From Candidatus Poribacteria bacterium (GTDB lineage: Bacteria; Poribacteria; WGA-4E; GCA-2687025), in the NCBI GenBank assembly GCA_002687025.1, contig NYZG01000453.1, positions 1 to 9,199 on the forward strand: DNA of 9,199 bases. The letters are read 5' to 3'. Position numbers and translations under genes: made by a program. A model generated the notes under the pieces. It worked only from the letters and a program-made list of their open reading frames with translations. It searched no databases and was not told the DNA's origin. Shown piece after piece: positions 1 to 6,595 of this stretch. The number at the start of each line of letters is the position of its first letter. The stretch's first letter is position 1.

Positions 1-1169
1 CCCTGCTTGATGGGCAGGTAGGCGTCATGTAGCACGTCGTCTTCGCCGAGCTGGATCGCGTAGTAGCGCTCCTTGAGGAAGCCGGTGTCGGGGATCGGTC
101 GGCCGATGCCGGAGCCCGCGCGGCGCGACTGCCCTTGCGACCTCCATTTCCCGCGCAGCCCCTTGGTGCGAGAACCGAAGAGTGTTGCGCGTACGCCGCC
201 GATCTCCGCGATCAGTTGGGCGCCGAACAGATTGCGGTTCACCGCCAGGAAACGCGCGTTCGGAAGTTCGAGTGTAATGTCACCGAAGGCGGCGCGCTTG
301 ATGATGTTCTCTTCGTCGCCCTCGTACCAGACCGCGATGCGCTGCTGCTTGTTGTCCAGAGAGCCAAAGTTGCCGCGGTTGGCGTCAGAGTAGTCGACCG
401 CGACGTGGGTGTGCTTGCCAACGCGCCCGTGGATACCGATGCTGAGCTCTTGCTGGATGTTGAAGCCGTCGGCCCGGCCGCTGCCCATGCCGCGGCCGTA
501 GCCGCCATAGCTAGACCCGCCGAACCCGCCGTAGCTGGACCCCCCGAATCCGCCATAGCTTGACCCGCCGTATCCGCCCATGCCACCGCCGTAGCCTCCG
601 CCGTATCCGCCGTACGACGACGACGACCCGAAGTCGAACCCGGAGTAACCGGTGGAGAAACGGCTGCCTCCCAGCTGACCCCCGTAATACTGCGTGAGGC
701 CCTCTCTGCCGAACTGCTTGGTCTGGTTGAACTGGACCATGATCGACTTGTACCCGCTGATCTGGAGGTTGGACTCCATCGGCAAGTCAATCCCTCGGTT
801 CTGCCGGCCGCGGTCGAAGCCTCCCAGGCCCTGGAGGTCGACCTCCAGGGCGCTGCCCCTGTTCAGAGAAGCGGCAGCTCCGTTCGCCGCGTTCCGCCTG
901 ACGCGGTTGCGGCTCTGGATCGCCTCGACAAGCGAAATCGACAGGGCCGGCCCGTCGTCCGGGTCAGCAGTCGTGTCTAGGGGGCGCCACTGCAGCTGGT
1001 GGTATTCGGGCGGGAAGAAGCGTGGGTGCGCCGAGGCGCCGTTCGCGTCTGCGTCAACGCTCGCGACATCGTCGTCATGTGCCTGCTGCGTCAAGGCGCG
1101 CGGGCCGACGAGGAGCGCGGCCAACACAGTCGCTGCCGCCAGGAGCGCGCCTCGTGAAGGGAACGTCAA
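1..1169 (-). CDS. SprA-family outer-membrane protein, N-terminal part (gene runs off the window)
   Basis: Seen: one open frame of 389 codons from a TTG at 1169 to the window edge, with no stop. Residues 1-26 form a signal peptide (Arg6, then an Ala/Leu-rich core ending near ALTQQ). Residues 131-160 begin MESNLQISGYKSIM. Residues 182-230 are a Gly/Ser/Tyr-rich stretch with three GGSSYGGF/Y octads. Residues 241-335 resemble the SprA N-terminal repeat domain: ELSIGIHGRVGKHTHVAVDY, then YEGDEENIIKRAAFGDITLE, then NLFGAQLIAEIGGVRATLFG. SprA proteins show the same order (a GxVGxK..V..xYD block, YxGxEDEIxxxIExGxVxLPL, LFGxKxxxxFGxLxxT). Known: SprA is the giant outer-membrane translocon of the Bacteroidota type IX secretion system, usually above 2,000 residues, so most of this gene would lie beyond the window. 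Inferred: a secretion pore or relative. TTG is chosen because GGAGAG precedes it and it alone gives a complete signal peptide. Family call fairly sure; exact role unsure. Confidence 0.72.
   Translation of the reverse strand, partial: MTFPSRGALLAAATVLAALLVGPRALTQQAHDDDVASVDADANGASAHPRFFPPEYHQLQWRPLDTTADPDDGPALSISLVEAIQSRNRVRRNAANGAAASLNRGSALEVDLQGLGGFDRGRQNRGIDLPMESNLQISGYKSIMVQFNQTKQFGREGLTQYYGGQLGGSRFSTGYSGFDFGSSSSYGGYGGGYGGGMGGYGGSSYGGFGGSSYGGFGGSSYGGYGRGMGSGRADGFNIQQELSIGIHGRVGKHTHVAVDYSDANRGNFGSLDNKQQRIAVWYEGDEENIIKRAAFGDITLELPNARFLAVNRNLFGAQLIAEIGGVRATLFGSRTKGLRGKWRSQGQSRRAGSGIGRPIPDTGFLKERYYAIQLGEDDVLHDAYLPIKQ
480..620 (-). repeat. Gly/Ser/Tyr-rich low-complexity insert with tandem octapeptide repeats
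   Basis: This segment of the SprA-like gene encodes residues 184-230, made almost only of Gly, Ser, Tyr and Phe. At its core (498-569) are three tandem 24-bp units encoding GGSSYGGF, GGSSYGGF and GGSSYGGY. They are preceded by irregular GGYGGGYGGGMGGYG-type sequence. Synonymous codons differ between units, so the array is not a very recent exact duplication. It falls between the N-terminal region and the SprA-like conserved blocks and is probably a flexible or adhesive linker. That role is inferred. Confidence 0.8.
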
Positions 1170-1173
1170 GTGT

Positions 1174-1179
1174 CTCTCC
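1174..1179 (-). promoter_or_regulatory. Ribosome binding site GGAGAG fixing a TTG start
   Basis: On the minus strand GGAGAG is followed by ACAC and then TTG (1169-1167). The GGAG core is 6 nt from the start codon, a good Shine-Dalgarno distance. No in-frame ATG or GTG lies between the preceding gene and this TTG. The next ATG (779) would remove the signal peptide and about a third of the visible protein. Confidence 0.65.
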
Positions 1180-1223
1180 GAGCTGACGTCTAGGGCGCAG
1201 AAGGCGACGCGCGACGGTGATGT

Positions 1224-1251
1224 TAAACGGGGCCACGCGGGCCGCCGTTTA
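1224..1251 (-). terminator. Intergenic hairpin, terminator-like or 5' leader structure
   Basis: The arms TAAACGG and CCGTTTA pair perfectly and extend inward by GGCC/GGCC with one bulged base. This gives an 11-bp stem around a 5-nt loop. It sits in the roughly 100-bp gap after the vertex-protein gene and 55 bp before the SprA-like start. The end of the 3' arm (GTTTA) is the only T-rich part and no real U tract follows in the minus direction, so classic Rho-independent termination is uncertain. It could instead attenuate or stabilise the transcript entering the SprA-like gene. I see no convincing -35/-10 promoter in this gap. Confidence 0.4.
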
Positions 1252-1268
1252 CCCCCGGGCCCGAGGCT

Positions 1269-1556
1269 CTACTTGCGGTAAACCGTATCGCCGAGTATCT
1301 CGACCGAGTCGACGATCGCCATGATTACCGCGTCGACCGGTCTGTCCTGGGTCGCCACGGTGAGCCGCGCCGAACTGCCCATGGCGACTAAGACCACCTC
1401 GTGCATTCCGGCGCCTACCGAATCTACGGCGACGGCGTATCGCTCCAGCATCTCGCCGTCGAGGGCCATCTCCTGCACCACCAGGAGCTTTCCGCCGGTC
1501 AGCTTCTCGTCCTTCTGGGTCGCAACGATCGTTCCGACGACCTTACCCAGCGTCAT
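1269..1556 (-). CDS. EutN/CcmL-family bacterial microcompartment vertex protein (BMC-P)
   Basis: A complete 95-residue protein, within the usual 80-100 for this family. Visible family blocks: GKVVGTIVATQK (4-15), KLLVVQ (23-28), VAVDSVGAGMHEVVLV (42-57), GSSAR (60-64) and PVDAVIMAIVDSVEI (73-87). Known: EutN/CcmL proteins form pentamers that cap the vertices of polyhedral microcompartment shells such as carboxysomes and the ethanolamine, propanediol and fucose/rhamnose organelles in the cytoplasm. There is no signal peptide, as expected. The ATG is preceded by the purine-rich GGGGAAGG about 8 nt upstream. The gene starts 26 bp after the barrel gene ends, so it is probably cotranscribed with envelope genes. 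No BMC hexamer or cargo enzyme is seen in the window, so the compartment type cannot be told. Partner shell genes may lie elsewhere on the chromosome. Family assignment is confident; function here is inferred. Confidence 0.93.
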   Translation of the reverse strand: MTLGKVVGTIVATQKDEKLTGGKLLVVQEMALDGEMLERYAVAVDSVGAGMHEVVLVAMGSSARLTVATQDRPVDAVIMAIVDSVEILGDTVYRK

Positions 1557-1582
1557 TGTGCCTGCCTTCCCCGGCCTCTTAG

Positions 1583-3280
1583 CTAGATCCGTCCCGTGAG
1601 ACCGACGCCAACCCCGCCCTGGGGCAAGCCATGTAGCTCGGAGCCGTGTCTGGACTCGAACGCCTGATATGTGCCCGCGGCTGCCTGCCCGCTCACGAAC
1701 AGGTCGAGCGCAGGCGTGAGAGACTTTGTCACGCGGGCGCCGAACAGCGTGTGCGCCTCAAGCGTGTCGGGCGCCGCGGCCGCTGGATAGCGTTCTCCCA
1801 CGTGTTCGGCGGACAGGCGCACGGTGATGTCTCCCGGCGCGGCGAACGCTACCTGCGCGCGCGCGGTCATGCTTGGCCGATAGGGGAGGCGCGCTGAGGG
1901 ATCGTCCGCGCGCTCTGCCGTTTCGCCAGCGATTTCCACTGAGAACGTCGTGTGGGCCCCGCGCGGAGCGACTACGCCCGCGCGCCAAGAGACGAGTCGC
2001 GCGTCCGCTGCTTCGGGTGTCCACGCGATGGAGCCGTGCGGGCCGATGTCGGCCTCGACCCAGACGGGAAGGCCCTTCACGTCCTCAGCATCGACGCGCG
2101 CGGTGAGAAGCGCCGACCCCACGCGTACCCACAGCGATGCCCCTCCTCCCCACGATGTGCGCGCCGATAGGGCCGGATTCAGGGCGACGTGGGCCGTTTC
2201 CGTGTAGAGCGCTACCGGCGGCTGTGCGACATCGTAGCCACCGTGGATGCGCATGCCAATCGGCCCTGCTTCGGTCGTCCACCCGACTTCGATCGGCGCG
2301 ACGAGGGTAGCCTCGCCGACCTCACCAGCAGGCCCGTCGGGCCGGGTGTACACGGCCAGGCCCGCGCGCCAGTCGACGGCGGCGCCGAACGCCAACGCGT
2401 ACCGATCAGCGATTCCCGCTCGCGCGAGCGCAGTGTCCGTCGAGCTCGGTGACGTGCCGCTCTCCACGCGTCTGCCCATCGCCCGCAGCGACAGCGTCAG
2501 AGGCCGCGCTTCGGCGCGTAGGTCGGTCTCGAGCGACACGCTCGCCTGCGTGATCCTGTCCTCGCCGCCACCGGCCGGCGGGCCAACCTGGTGGTCGGTG
2601 GCGCCGACGGAAAGGCGCGTCCGGCTTCGCCGACGCGGCGGCCCGAACGAACCGGTTCCGTGGACACTAACGGTGGCGCGGTCGAAAGAGATCAGGGACG
2701 CGTTGGGCGCGCGTCGGTTTAGGGACAGGCGGGACCACGCGGCGGACAGGTCCCCGCGCGCTCCGAGGCCGCGGAGGCCTCCGGCCAGGGTCAGCGCCGT
2801 CTCGGCCCGAGACCCCCGGCCCTGCGTGAAGTCGTCATTCGCCGAGAGGCCGGTAGCGCGCAATGACCCGTGTCCTGAGGAGCCCGATCCTGCGATGCGC
2901 GCCGCGTAGCGCAACGAGCCCGAGGTATTGGGCTCGACCTCGGCTACGGCGTTCGGGCTCGCGCCCATACGCGGGACCCCGAAGACGCGGCGCTGATGCG
3001 GACGCACGTAGGCGTGATGCCAGGGCATCTCCTTGGGCTGGTGGATCACGTGGGTCGCAATGGACGCCGTGTCTGGTGACGTGTAGAACGGGCGCTCGAC
3101 ACGGAGGGTAGTGATGTCGATGATGCGTCCCACGATGCGATCGGGCACGCCCTCGAGCGCGTCGGGATCGTCTGTCGGTTCGGCCGCTGGCGCGGGGACG
3201 ACGCATGTCAGAGCCACCAGGGCCGCCGACATGGCGAGGCGGCGCGTGATCGAAAGAGCCGGTGCGGCGCGCTGCGTCAT
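1583..3280 (-). CDS. Exported beta-strand-rich protein, probable outer-membrane beta-barrel (family not recognised)
   Basis: 565 residues. Residues 1-33 are a signal peptide: Arg13-Arg14, a hydrophobic core LAMSAALVAL, and an Ala-Pro-Ala cleavage region before AEPTDD. Residues 45-110 are the most distinctive part (DRIVGRIIDITTLR, then PWHHAYVRPHQRRVFGVPRM) and match no domain I know. From about 115 to the end the chain alternates polar and hydrophobic residues in strand-like runs with Gly/Asp/Pro turns. The last 75 residues (RLSAEHVGERY, TLFGARVTKSLTPALDLFVS, QGGVGVGLTGRI) recall the closing strands of TonB-dependent receptors, but no plug domain is visible. The terminal residue is Ile rather than the usual Phe or Trp. 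ATG 3280 is chosen because it overlaps the TPR gene stop by 4 bp and leads directly into the signal peptide. A longer frame back to 3403 only adds an Arg-rich shadow of the TPR gene. Inferred role: an outer-membrane channel or scaffold working with the TPR protein. Confidence 0.7.
   Translation of the reverse strand: MTQRAAPALSITRRLAMSAALVALTCVVPAPAAEPTDDPDALEGVPDRIVGRIIDITTLRVERPFYTSPDTASIATHVIHQPKEMPWHHAYVRPHQRRVFGVPRMGASPNAVAEVEPNTSGSLRYAARIAGSGSSGHGSLRATGLSANDDFTQGRGSRAETALTLAGGLRGLGARGDLSAAWSRLSLNRRAPNASLISFDRATVSVHGTGSFGPPRRRSRTRLSVGATDHQVGPPAGGGEDRITQASVSLETDLRAEARPLTLSLRAMGRRVESGTSPSSTDTALARAGIADRYALAFGAAVDWRAGLAVYTRPDGPAGEVGEATLVAPIEVGWTTEAGPIGMRIHGGYDVAQPPVALYTETAHVALNPALSARTSWGGGASLWVRVGSALLTARVDAEDVKGLPVWVEADIGPHGSIAWTPEAADARLVSWRAGVVAPRGAHTTFSVEIAGETAERADDPSARLPYRPSMTARAQVAFAAPGDITVRLSAEHVGERYPAAAAPDTLEAHTLFGARVTKSLTPALDLFVSGQAAAGTYQAFESRHGSELHGLPQGGVGVGLTGRI
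3277..3280 (-). promoter_or_regulatory. ATGA stop/start overlap (translational coupling)
   Basis: The TGA of the TPR gene (3279-3277) shares bases with the ATG of the barrel gene (3280-3278). The sequence just upstream of this ATG has only a weak Shine-Dalgarno (GGCGG). This favours reinitiation by ribosomes finishing the TPR gene, and so matched synthesis of the two proteins. Confidence 0.75.
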
Positions 3281-6200
3281 TCGCCGCCGTCCGGCTGTTG
3301 GCGGAGGGCGTCGCGGCGCCCGGAGGCGAAGTCGAGGAACTGGCCCCACGACGTGTCTCGATCCGCGTGACTTGTGTAGGTGTCCACGGCGGTGTCGTAC
3401 CACTTGCGCGCGAGGTCGGGGCGAGATGCGCGCTCGTACGCGTCGCCGGCCTTGCTCAGCGCCTGCAGCGCGGCAAACGGGGAGTGCTCGGTGTATGCTG
3501 GCACGAGGGCGATCACCAGGTACGCCCGCGCGGCCTCGTCGTACCGCTGCAGGGCGGCGAGCGCGTCACCAGCGATGAGTTGCCCGTCGACGACGAGCGC
3601 GGGCGTGTATTCGCTTGCTGCCTCCGTAATCGGGGCGACGGCGTCGAGCGCTTCGGCGTAGCGGCCTAACTGGAGGAGCGTCGCCCCGAGATCGACAAGG
3701 GCCGCGCGGGCCTCCTCGGTCCCGACGTGCGACGCCAGCAGGTCGCGATATGCCTGCACGGCGTCATCAGGACGATCCTGCTCGCGATGTAGCTCGGCCA
3801 ACAGCAGATATGCTCGTGGGGCCTCGGCCGCCTGTGGATACGTCGCGACCAGGCCGCGGAGTCGTTCCGCGGCGGCGGCGAGGTCGCGGCCCGGGTGGCC
3901 TTCGTCTCGCAGTATCCACGCGGCGAGATAGGTTGCGCTCGCCTTCAGGTCGTCCTCGGCGGCGCCGTGGGCGGCAGCCTTGTCGCACGCCCTCACGGCG
4001 TGTTCGTGCGATCTGAGCCTGTAGTAGCTACGACCGATGTCGTATTGGGCTCGTGGGGCGGCGTCGGCATCCTGGTAGCGCGTGACGACGCGCTGGAATT
4101 CCGCGATGGCTTCCTGGAAGTTACCACGGTCGAAGTGCTGCACGCCGACCATGTGCAGGGCCTCGGGCGCCAGATCGCTGGCCGGATACTTGGCGGCGAC
4201 CGACTCGTAGGCCGCGAGGGCCGCCTCGGGTCGTTCCTGCAACTGGTACGCAGTGGCTATCGCGTACTGGGCGTCGTCTGCGAGGGCGCTCTTGGGGTAC
4301 AGATCCTGGAGCCGCTCGTACGCGGCAACGGCCTCGTCGTAGTCGCCGAGGTTGTAGTAGCTCTCACCGATCTGGTAGAGGGCTTCCTCGCGGATGTGGA
4401 TGCCGAGACCGTCCTGCGCGGCGCCGGTGAGCATAGCGGTGGGGTACTGCTCGGAGACGCGGACGTATTCGGCGATGGCCTCGTAGTAGCGGGCGGCGCG
4501 GAACTGGCACGTGCCCTTGTGGAATATCGCCTCGGGGGCAAGTTCGCTGCCCGGGTGCCGAAGCAGGAATTCGTCGAACACGCGTCTCGCTTCGTCGTAT
4601 TCCTCCTGGGCATAGTGCGCCCAGGCGACCCGGTAACGGGCGTCGTCGGCCCACTCGCTCTCGGGGAAGCGTGAGACGACGCGCAGGAACGTCTGGATCG
4701 CGTCGTCGTGATCCTTCATGTTCAGTTGCGCGACGCCGACATCGTACAGGGCCTGAGCGGCGTACACGCCGGTCCCGCCGTCCTCGTCGCTGAGTGCTCG
4801 CCATGCCCGGATGGCGTTGGCAAAGTCCTCCGCGGCGGCTTCTGCGTCGCCAGCCTGCGCCGCGGCGAAGTGCGTCCAGCCGATGTGGTAGCGCCCGCGG
4901 TCGGCCCACTCGCCTGCCGGGTCGGCAGCGACGAGGGCCTCGTACTCCGCCCTGGCGTCGGCGTATTCGCCTTGCCAGTACAGACTTTCTCCGAGGTAGA
5001 AACGAGACGGAGCCGCGTATTGACTGTCAGGATGGTCGCGCAGCAGGCGCCGGCCCGCCGCGACGGTGTCCGCGAAGCGCCGATCCTCGTAAAGAGACCG
5101 CAAACGCCAGTAGACCGCGCCATCGGCGGGAGCGACGGGGGTCGAGCCGCCTCCGGCGAGGAACCGGCCGAGCGCGGCGGCCCCATCGGCATATCGCCCC
5201 GCGTTGTAGTACGCGACGCCGAGGTGGTAGAGCGCATCACGGTGCAGGCGAGCGCCGGGCGTGTCCGCCAATTCGGCATACGCCTCGATGGCTCTATCCA
5301 GGTCGCCGAGGGCGAAGTGGCTCGCGCCCCTGCCGAACGTCGCGTCGTCGGCGTAGGGCGATGTCGCGGGGACACGTCGGTACCATATCAGGGCGGTGTT
5401 GTATTCGTCGAGGAGGCGCCGGCACTCACCGGTGTACCAAGTCGCAGCGTCGCGCAGGCCGTCGTCGTCGGCCGCCAACACCGTGTCGAACGACTGCAGC
5501 GCATCGCGGTACGCGCCGAGGGCGAACCGGGCGCGGCCGGCGCTGTAGCTCGTCTGAGGGACGAAGGGGCCGCTGGGGTATGCATCCAGCAGACGGGCGT
5601 ATTCGGCCGCGGCCTCCTCGTAGTGGCCCGCCTGGTACAGCACTTCGCCTACCCAGTATTGGGCCTCCTGGGCGGCGTCCATGTCGGCGTAGATCCGTGC
5701 CGTCCTGCGGAACTGGGCGAGGGCGCCATCCGTGTCGCCGACACGATGGCGGCATTGCCCGGCGCGTAGCGCCGCATCGCCGACGAGGGCCCGAGCCTCG
5801 GTATTGTCGGCATTCTCGACCACGAAGGCGTCGTACTCCGCGCGGGCCTCCGCCCACTCCTCGAGCAAGAACAGACACTCGGCGGCTCGGTAACTTGCTT
5901 CCGCGGTCTCCACGCCTGCGTCGTACGTGGCGAGGAAGGCGCGGAAGGTATCGCGGGCCGCGACGTATTCGCGCAGGCGGAAGAAAGCCCACGCCTTCGC
6001 ATAGGTGGCGGCTCGGGCTTCGGCGGCGTCTGGAGCGGCTGCGAGAAGCGCCTCGTAGGCGTCGAGCGCGTTGGCGTATGCACCCAGCCGGTAGTGTGCT
6101 TCGCCGATGTGGTAACGGGCCGTCGCTCGGACATCGGCGCCGACCTCCTCACCGGTGACCTTCTCGAACGCGAGGATGCTCTCGTCGTAGCGGCCGGCGT

Positions 6201-6549
6201 CGAACCACGCCTGGCCTATCCCGTGCATTGCATCGGTTCTCAGAGGGCTGTGGGGGTAGTCGTTGAGCAGACGCCTGTAGCGGTCGGCCGCCTCGCCGTA
6301 CCGGCCTAGCATCCGCTCCGATTCCGACTCGAGATAGAGGGCGTCGTCGGCCTGATCGCTCTCGGGGTACGTGGCCACGAAGCGTGCGAATTCAGCGCGC
6401 GCCAGGTCGTATTGCCCTTCGTCGAACATGGCGTAGGCCAGGCTGTAGTCGGTAGCCTCGTCACTCGACGCGACGGGGACGACGGCGATGAGGGCCAGAA
6501 GCGCTATCCACAGCCGTCTGGATGCTGGATGTGTCGTCACGGGAAGCAC
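3277..6549 (-). CDS. Exported giant tetratricopeptide-repeat (TPR) solenoid protein
   Basis: 1090 residues. Residues 1-29 are a signal peptide (Arg11-Arg12, core LWIALLALIAVV, cleavage near VASSD). No lipobox Cys is present. From about residue 34 to 1060 the protein is an almost unbroken run of 34-38-residue TPR units, roughly 25-28 of them. Typical units read ALYQIGESYYNLGDYDEAVA (723-742), YRVAWAHYAQEEYDEARRVF (639-658) and YWVGEVLYQAGHYEEAAAEY (298-317). Many linkers contain YP-S--A-DA, as in BamD and CpoB/YbgF. Known: such periplasmic TPR proteins scaffold outer-membrane assembly, Tol-Pal or polysaccharide-export complexes. The start is GTG at 6549, with GGAG 8 nt upstream. Another GTG at 6540 is possible but too far from that site. 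The gene lies 46 bp after the oxidoreductase gene and overlaps the barrel gene by 4 bp. Inferred: periplasmic partner of the barrel protein. No enzymatic domain is visible. Confidence 0.88.
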   Translation of the reverse strand: MLPVTTHPASRRLWIALLALIAVVPVASSDEATDYSLAYAMFDEGQYDLARAEFARFVATYPESDQADDALYLESESERMLGRYGEAADRYRRLLNDYPHSPLRTDAMHGIGQAWFDAGRYDESILAFEKVTGEEVGADVRATARYHIGEAHYRLGAYANALDAYEALLAAAPDAAEARAATYAKAWAFFRLREYVAARDTFRAFLATYDAGVETAEASYRAAECLFLLEEWAEARAEYDAFVVENADNTEARALVGDAALRAGQCRHRVGDTDGALAQFRRTARIYADMDAAQEAQYWVGEVLYQAGHYEEAAAEYARLLDAYPSGPFVPQTSYSAGRARFALGAYRDALQSFDTVLAADDDGLRDAATWYTGECRRLLDEYNTALIWYRRVPATSPYADDATFGRGASHFALGDLDRAIEAYAELADTPGARLHRDALYHLGVAYYNAGRYADGAAALGRFLAGGGSTPVAPADGAVYWRLRSLYEDRRFADTVAAGRRLLRDHPDSQYAAPSRFYLGESLYWQGEYADARAEYEALVAADPAGEWADRGRYHIGWTHFAAAQAGDAEAAAEDFANAIRAWRALSDEDGGTGVYAAQALYDVGVAQLNMKDHDDAIQTFLRVVSRFPESEWADDARYRVAWAHYAQEEYDEARRVFDEFLLRHPGSELAPEAIFHKGTCQFRAARYYEAIAEYVRVSEQYPTAMLTGAAQDGLGIHIREEALYQIGESYYNLGDYDEAVAAYERLQDLYPKSALADDAQYAIATAYQLQERPEAALAAYESVAAKYPASDLAPEALHMVGVQHFDRGNFQEAIAEFQRVVTRYQDADAAPRAQYDIGRSYYRLRSHEHAVRACDKAAAHGAAEDDLKASATYLAAWILRDEGHPGRDLAAAAERLRGLVATYPQAAEAPRAYLLLAELHREQDRPDDAVQAYRDLLASHVGTEEARAALVDLGATLLQLGRYAEALDAVAPITEAASEYTPALVVDGQLIAGDALAALQRYDEAARAYLVIALVPAYTEHSPFAALQALSKAGDAYERASRPDLARKWYDTAVDTYTSHADRDTSWGQFLDFASGRRDALRQQPDGGE

Positions 6550-6557
6550 TGTGGCGT

Positions 6558-6561
6558 CTCC
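6558..6561 (-). promoter_or_regulatory. Ribosome binding site GGAG for the GTG start of the TPR gene
   Basis: GGAG on the minus strand is followed by an 8-nt spacer and GTG at 6549-6547. This distance favours GTG 6549 over the in-frame GTG at 6540, which would be 17 nt away. Both choices keep the signal peptide. Confidence 0.6.
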
Positions 6562-6595
6562 GTCGGATGTTGCGCGTGGCGACTCCGAGGCCCAG

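Noticed and set aside
239..790. Minus-strand 183-codon frame rich in Ser/Thr/Ala
   Set aside because: It is out of frame with the SprA-like gene, which has the signal peptide and recognisable blocks. The Ser/Thr/Ala bias is a frame-shifted reading of the Gly/Ser/Tyr repeats.
694..1281. 195-codon plus-strand frame spanning the intergenic gap
   Set aside because: It is antisense to the signal peptide and N-terminus of the SprA-like gene, with basic low-information composition and no family features.
3170..3280. Lipoprotein signal in the barrel protein (Cys in ALTCVV)
   Set aside because: Thr precedes the Cys where Gly, Ala or Ser is required, and a good Ala-Pro-Ala cleavage region follows. 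Ordinary signal peptidase I processing is more likely.
3281..3403. N-terminal extension of the barrel gene back to 3403, giving 606 residues
   Set aside because: The extra 41 residues are Arg/Pro-rich, overlap the TPR coding frame, and would bury the clear signal peptide. ATG 3280 with the ATGA overlap is the better start.
4708..6158. Long plus-strand frames (353 and 454 codons) opposite the TPR gene
   Set aside because: They are antisense shadows in GC-rich DNA. The second is Arg-rich with no domain, while the minus frame has regular TPR units throughout.
3180..6520. Twin-arginine (Tat) signals, from the RR pairs in the TPR and barrel signal peptides
   Set aside because: The residues after RR (RRLW, RRLA) do not fit the S/T-R-R-x-F-L-K consensus, and neither protein appears to bind a cofactor. 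Sec export is simpler.
3277..6549. Tandem DNA repeats or a mobile array within the TPR gene
   Set aside because: The periodicity is at protein level (34-38-residue helical pairs) with strongly diverged codons. No near-identical DNA copies were noticed.
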